A stretch of DNA of 17,397 nt from an uncultured Bacilli bacterium (GTDB lineage: Bacteria > Bacillota_I > Bacilli_A > RF39 > UBA660). Within the stretch, counting starts at the first letter, position 1. Every line of letters starts with the position of its first letter. This document shows positions 13,970-17,397 of the stretch, piece after piece. Both the position numbers and the translations under genes were made by a program. Location: positions 1-17,397 of the forward strand of contig CAKPGT010000021.1 of the NCBI GenBank assembly GCA_934155185.1. Reading direction: 5' to 3'. The notes below the pieces were generated by a model. That model was not told where the DNA came from. It did not search any database and saw nothing but the letters and a program-made list of their open reading frames with translations.

Positions 13970-16237
13970 TTCCTTTATAATCTGATATATTTCGTTTAAG
14001 AATATACTTCTATCATTCATGTTTTCATTAACTAGCAAGAACACTTTATTCTTTGTCCTAGTAAGTGCAACATAAAATAGTCTTCTTTCTTCAGCAAAAG
14101 GTATGCCTTCATCAATCACTTCATTTTTAAATAGAGACTCTAACCAAAATACTGAGTGTTCACTTGATGGAAAACTTTTATTAAGTCCAATAACAATAAC
14201 TTGATCATATGTAAGCCCCTTAGATTTATGCATAGTCATACCATCTATAAAAATGTCTTCATAACCAACAAAGCTAATCTTACTTCCAATATCATCCTTT
14301 AAATCAACTTCATTAAAACACTTATTAATCACATTATTAGTTCTACCAAGAACAAGTATCTTATCATTTGGATTAACTTCATGTATCTTTAAAATTAACT
14401 CTTTTAACTTTAAATACTCACTATTATCATAATTATTTACTTTCTTAAAAGTAACAAATCTAATTGGATACTTTTCATGCTTATCACTAACTAACTCTTT
14501 CTTTATCTGACTTTCATTTCTCATAACAAAAGTTCCTGAATAATTAGTAAGCTCCTGACTATTTCTATAAGTCTTACTAATTTTAAGTAACTTAGCTCCC
14601 TTAAAATACTTCTCAAAATTATAAGTAAAATCTATTCTAGAACCACTAAACTGATAAATACTCTGAAAATCATCACCGACAGCCACAACATTAGAATCAT
14701 TTCTAACTCTAGTATTATTAACTAAATCATATCTATCTTTAGAAATATCTTGATACTCATCTATAATAATATAATCAAACTTAAGCATATTTTCATTTTT
14801 AATTCTATCTGCATATTTATTAGCATAATAAATTAAATCACTATACTCAAAACCATATTCACTAGAAGCAAATAACTTATCTTGGTAATAATGATAAAAT
14901 TCATCTATATAATGAAACTGTTTATACATCTCATCTCTTTCTTCATTACCTAAACTAAGTAAATGCTTTCTAACGATATGAAAATAATTATTTCTATCTT
15001 TACTCTCTTTAATATCACTGATACACTTATACATAAAATTCTTATAAGGAAACATAAAACTAATAGGATTACTATCATATATACCAAAAAGAATTCTTTC
15101 TAAACTAATCTTTTTAGGAACAACGCCAAACTTCATCAAACCACTTTCTAAAGTCTTTATTATATCTTCATCCTTCATATAATCAATAGCTATAAAATTA
15201 GTATGATGTATTTTATGATAATTAATTTTCATTTCTTTTATCTTGTTATACTTATTTAACTCATTTTCTTTATAATTAGATAATCCAAAATACTCTATAT
15301 AAATATCTTCTCCACCAATATTTATAGTAAAGTCAGGTTTATATATTTTATTATCATCCATAAGTTCAGTATAAACCTTTTCATATGTATATTCTATATC
15401 ATGGGTAAACAAGTAATTAGCAATTTTTGCTTCACCTAAAGACTTAACAACTTCACCCTTAATAGTTCTAATGTACTCCCCATTAAGTCTCTTTTCAATA
15501 AGTGAGTCAACCGTTTCTTTAAGTCCTCTTTCTCTTGCTTCCTCTAACTTATGATTTTTATAAGCGTTAAAAAACTCATCATAAGTACTATACTTAAAAT
15601 AATTATTAATAAAGTATTCACTAAACACAAAATTTTTATAAATCTTATTCTTATCAAATACATCTATTACTTCTTTAATCCTATCTTTAAATGGAAATAT
15701 TTTTTCTTTAAAATAATCTAAGAATATTTGATTTTTTAAATTATTATCAACTACATAACACTTTCTATCATAAAATATCTTTCTTATATAAGTATACGCC
15801 AAACTATGAAAAGTAGTAACTACTGCTGGTATGTTAAAGTCACCATTTATTCTACTTTCTAATTCTTCAGTAGCCTTTTTAGTATAACTCATTACAAGTA
15901 TCTTAGATGGGTCTACATGCTTTACATCAACTAAATATTTAACTTTAGAAGCCATTGTAGTAGTTTTACCTGTTCCAGCACCAGCTATTATTAAAGAATA
16001 TTTTTCATCCGCAAGTATTGCTTTAATTTGTTCTTTATCTAGTTTAACGTTATCATCTATTCCTTTATACATATTAAAAAAATAGTCTTTATATTTATTA
16101 TATTCATTTTCAAGTACTGTACTATTATACTTATCTATATCAAACTTAGATAAATCTAACTCATTTTTAACTGAATCATACAAAAATTTAGAAATATACT
16201 CTTTATTATTAAATTTACTAACAAATACCTCTTTCAT
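13955..16237 (-). CDS. UvrD/Rep-family superfamily 1 helicase with embedded nuclease-like domain
   Basis: A 760-residue 3'-5' DNA helicase of superfamily 1A, expected to act in repair or recombination intermediates. Start at ATG 16237, with AAAGGG 7 nt upstream. Motifs: Walker A AGAGTGKTTTM (K91), LVMSYTKKATEEL (Ia), TTFHSLAYTY, DYIIIDEYQDIS (D494, E495), VGDDFQSIYQFSGSR (III), TYRNSQELT (IV), MTMHKSKGLTYDQVIVIGL (V) and RRLFYVALTRTKNKV (VI). All are intact. Inserted in the first helicase half, residues about 262-320 read SLGEAKIANYL, then YKPDFTI, then IYIEYFG. This is a PD-(D/E)XK-like fold with E270, D303 and E316; the usual Lys after the last acid is replaced (EYF). Similar insertions occur in helicase IV-like bacterial enzymes. 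It has its own promoter and terminator and is divergent from the next gene. A chromosomal repair helicase seems likeliest, but a role in defence cannot be excluded. Confidence 0.9.
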   Translation of the reverse strand: MKEVFVSKFNNKEYISKFLYDSVKNELDLSKFDIDKYNSTVLENEYNKYKDYFFNMYKGIDDNVKLDKEQIKAILADEKYSLIIAGAGTGKTTTMASKVKYLVDVKHVDPSKILVMSYTKKATEELESRINGDFNIPAVVTTFHSLAYTYIRKIFYDRKCYVVDNNLKNQIFLDYFKEKIFPFKDRIKEVIDVFDKNKIYKNFVFSEYFINNYFKYSTYDEFFNAYKNHKLEEARERGLKETVDSLIEKRLNGEYIRTIKGEVVKSLGEAKIANYLFTHDIEYTYEKVYTELMDDNKIYKPDFTINIGGEDIYIEYFGLSNYKENELNKYNKIKEMKINYHKIHHTNFIAIDYMKDEDIIKTLESGLMKFGVVPKKISLERILFGIYDSNPISFMFPYKNFMYKCISDIKESKDRNNYFHIVRKHLLSLGNEERDEMYKQFHYIDEFYHYYQDKLFASSEYGFEYSDLIYYANKYADRIKNENMLKFDYIIIDEYQDISKDRYDLVNNTRVRNDSNVVAVGDDFQSIYQFSGSRIDFTYNFEKYFKGAKLLKISKTYRNSQELTNYSGTFVMRNESQIKKELVSDKHEKYPIRFVTFKKVNNYDNSEYLKLKELILKIHEVNPNDKILVLGRTNNVINKCFNEVDLKDDIGSKISFVGYEDIFIDGMTMHKSKGLTYDQVIVIGLNKSFPSSEHSVFWLESLFKNEVIDEGIPFAEERRLFYVALTRTKNKVFLLVNENMNDRSIFLNEIYQIIKENTQS

Positions 16238-16261
16238 AACTACACCCTTTATTCTAAGTAT

Positions 16262-16290
16262 ATTTTATCAAAATAATATAATAATGTCCA
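16262..16290 (-). promoter_or_regulatory. Promoter of the UvrD-like helicase gene
   Basis: On the minus strand, TGGACA (16290-16285) and TAAAAT (16267-16262) are exactly 17 nt apart, with the ATG about 25 nt beyond. Confidence 0.65.
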
Positions 16291-16298
16291 TAAGTAGT

Positions 16299-16328
16299 TT
16301 GACACACTTAGTTAACTCATGATAAAAT
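16299..16328 (+). promoter_or_regulatory. Promoter of the extracytoplasmic nuclease gene
   Basis: A consensus TTGACA (16299-16304) and TAAAAT (16323-16328) at 18-nt spacing lie 26 nt before the TTG start. The promoter is back-to-back with the helicase promoter, so the two genes share a 116-nt divergent intergenic region. Confidence 0.7.
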
Positions 16329-16353
16329 TAACATAGATAGTAGGTGAAATAAA

Positions 16354-17055
16354 TTGAAAAAACTAAAAAGACTATTAATAATTATTGTAGTAACTGCATT
16401 TTTATATTTTTATTACAACGAAGACACCACTAATTTATTAAAAAAACTCTTCCCAGACAGCTACTCAACTGAAGTAACCGAAGTAGGGGAAGATAAAGGT
16501 AGTTACATAATTATAAATAATAACGAGCCAGATTTTAACGATGAAGACAAAACAACAGATTCTTTTGAAAAATATAGTAAACTTGATTCTCTAGGTCGTG
16601 CAGGTGTTGCCTATGCAAATATAAGTGTTGACTTAATGCCTTTAACTGAAAGAGAAAGCATAGGCATGATTAAACCAACTGGTTGGCACACTATAAAATA
16701 TGACATAGTACCAGGAAAATACTTGTATAATCGTTGCCACTTAATTGGGTATCAACTAACTGGAGAAAATAGAAATGAATTAAATCTAATAACCTGCACA
16801 AGACAAATGAATACAGTAGGAATGCTAGAATGGGAGAATAAGGTAGCAAACTATATCAAAGAAACCAATAACAACGTCCTTTATAGAGTAACTCCAAAAT
16901 ATGAAGAAAATAACTTACTTGCAAGTGGTGTCCAAATAGAAGCATATTCTATTCAAGATAGCGGAAAAGGTATAAAGTTCAACATATTTGTTAAAAACAT
17001 TCAAGACGGAATAGAAATAGACTATAAAACTGGCGACAGTAAATTAAAAGAATAA
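16354..17055 (+). CDS. DNA/RNA non-specific endonuclease, NucA/EndA type, membrane-anchored or secreted
   Basis: A 233-residue nuclease of the beta-beta-alpha metal (DNA/RNA non-specific endonuclease) superfamily. It starts at TTG 16354, with AGGTGA (16342-16347) 6 nt upstream; no in-frame ATG fits better. Residues 1-21 (MKKLKRLLIIIVVTAFLYFY) are a basic stretch plus a hydrophobic helix without a clear cleavage site, so a membrane anchor facing outward is likely. The nuclease core runs from LDSLGRAGVAYANIS (about 77) to about 195. The active-site segment is YNRCHLIGYQLTGEN, with general-base candidate H129 in NRCH (the DRGH equivalent), then NELNLITCTRQMN with N144 as likely metal ligand. Relatives degrade extracellular DNA or nick DNA during uptake (Streptococcus EndA, Bacillus NucA). 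The substrate here is inferred. The family is clear and the gene intact. Confidence 0.88.
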   Translation: MKKLKRLLIIIVVTAFLYFYYNEDTTNLLKKLFPDSYSTEVTEVGEDKGSYIIINNNEPDFNDEDKTTDSFEKYSKLDSLGRAGVAYANISVDLMPLTERESIGMIKPTGWHTIKYDIVPGKYLYNRCHLIGYQLTGENRNELNLITCTRQMNTVGMLEWENKVANYIKETNNNVLYRVTPKYEENNLLASGVQIEAYSIQDSGKGIKFNIFVKNIQDGIEIDYKTGDSKLKE

Positions 17056-17105
17056 AAGAATATTTTTAAATTAAAGTTTTCCTTTAACTAAAAATACTCT
17101 TTTTT
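17056..17105. terminator. Bidirectional terminator between convergent genes
   Basis: A long, mostly A-U stem, 17056-17076 (AAGAATATTTTTAAATTAAAG) with 17082-17102 (CTTTAACTAAAAATACTCTT) and a few mismatches, has T residues after it on the plus strand and A residues before it, so it can end both the nuclease transcript and the minus-strand gene to its right. Confidence 0.7.
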
Positions 17106-17106
17106 A

Positions 17107-17397
17107 TTACTTCAATATTGTTCTTAAATAACTTACAATTTCTAAGGTATCTATATTAACAAACTCAATATCATAAAATAAGTCGTTATAAGTAAATCTA
17201 ACCATCATCGCAGGTACACTATAACTATCACTAAAATATTTTAGAATTTTAACATCATGTCCAGCAATAGTAGAAGATTCCATTTCTTCCTTTGGGACAG
17301 CAATACATCTAGGCCTTCCGTTGCTATTTAAATTACTTGTATAATAAATATCTATTATCTTTTCTCCATTTTTAAATATTACTTGATTAGCAAATTT
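17107..17397 (-). CDS. Unidentified protein, C-terminal 96 residues (5' end outside window)
   Basis: On the minus strand the frame is open from the window edge to the TAA at 17109-17107. It reads FANQVIFKNGEKIIDIYYTS, later RPRCIAVPKEEME, KILKYFSDSYSVPAMMVRF and ends VSYLRTILK. The balanced composition and the stop just before a bidirectional terminator support a real gene, cut by the window end. The start is probably just past the edge or further right. No family recognised, no membrane helix, no signal. The only in-window ATGs are internal. Confidence 0.7.
   Translation of the reverse strand, partial: KFANQVIFKNGEKIIDIYYTSNLNSNGRPRCIAVPKEEMESSTIAGHDVKILKYFSDSYSVPAMMVRFTYNDLFYDIEFVNIDTLEIVSYLRTILK

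Overview
The window is an AT-rich (roughly 25-30% GC by eye) stretch of a low-GC Gram-positive genome. TGA is a real stop: cas2 ends in TGA, overlapping the csn2 ATG, and all tryptophans in the readable genes are TGG. This is therefore not a code-4 mycoplasma. InlB-type repeat surface proteins, extended -10 promoters and AAGGAGG ribosome sites suggest an uncultured Bacilli/Erysipelotrichia or RF39-like gut bacterium; this placement is inference.

Left part (1-4950): the 3' end of a large InlB-repeat surface protein with its terminator, then a complete SWIM-SNF2 helicase with its own promoter. Centre (4924-12994): a complete type II-A CRISPR-Cas locus. It runs tracrRNA (minus strand), cas9, cas1, cas2 and csn2 as a tight overlapping operon, then a leader and an array of 29 repeats and 28 spacers, every spacer exactly 30 nt. 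The tracrRNA can be read base by base: anti-repeat, nexus, two hairpins and terminator. Its promoter has perfect 17-nt spacing and lies across the cas9 ribosome-binding site and first start-codon base. The visible cas9 promoters lie beyond the tracrRNA terminator, so cas9 mRNA should carry the full antisense of tracrRNA in its 5' leader.

Array flank (12995-13954): a frameshifted fragment resembling a phage or polymorphic-toxin nuclease tail, an overlapping small acidic ORF that could be its immunity protein or antitoxin, a degenerate repeat-like scar, and an eroded gene. Right part (13935-17397): a UvrD-family helicase with an embedded PD-(D/E)XK-like segment (minus strand), a divergent membrane-anchored or secreted NucA/EndA-type nuclease (plus strand), a bidirectional terminator, and the 3' end of an unidentified minus-strand gene.

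How they work together: Cas1, Cas2, Csn2 and Cas9 would add spacers next to the leader. The array transcript would pair with tracrRNA, be processed (RNase III in known II-A systems) and arm Cas9. The cas block favours AAT/GAT codons, unlike the AAC/GAC-rich SNF2 gene beside it. Together with the gene debris on its distal side, this fits a horizontally acquired defence island between chromosomal genes. The most unusual features are the tracrRNA/cas9 antisense overlap, the non-adjacent duplicated spacers, and the toxin-like debris abutting the array.
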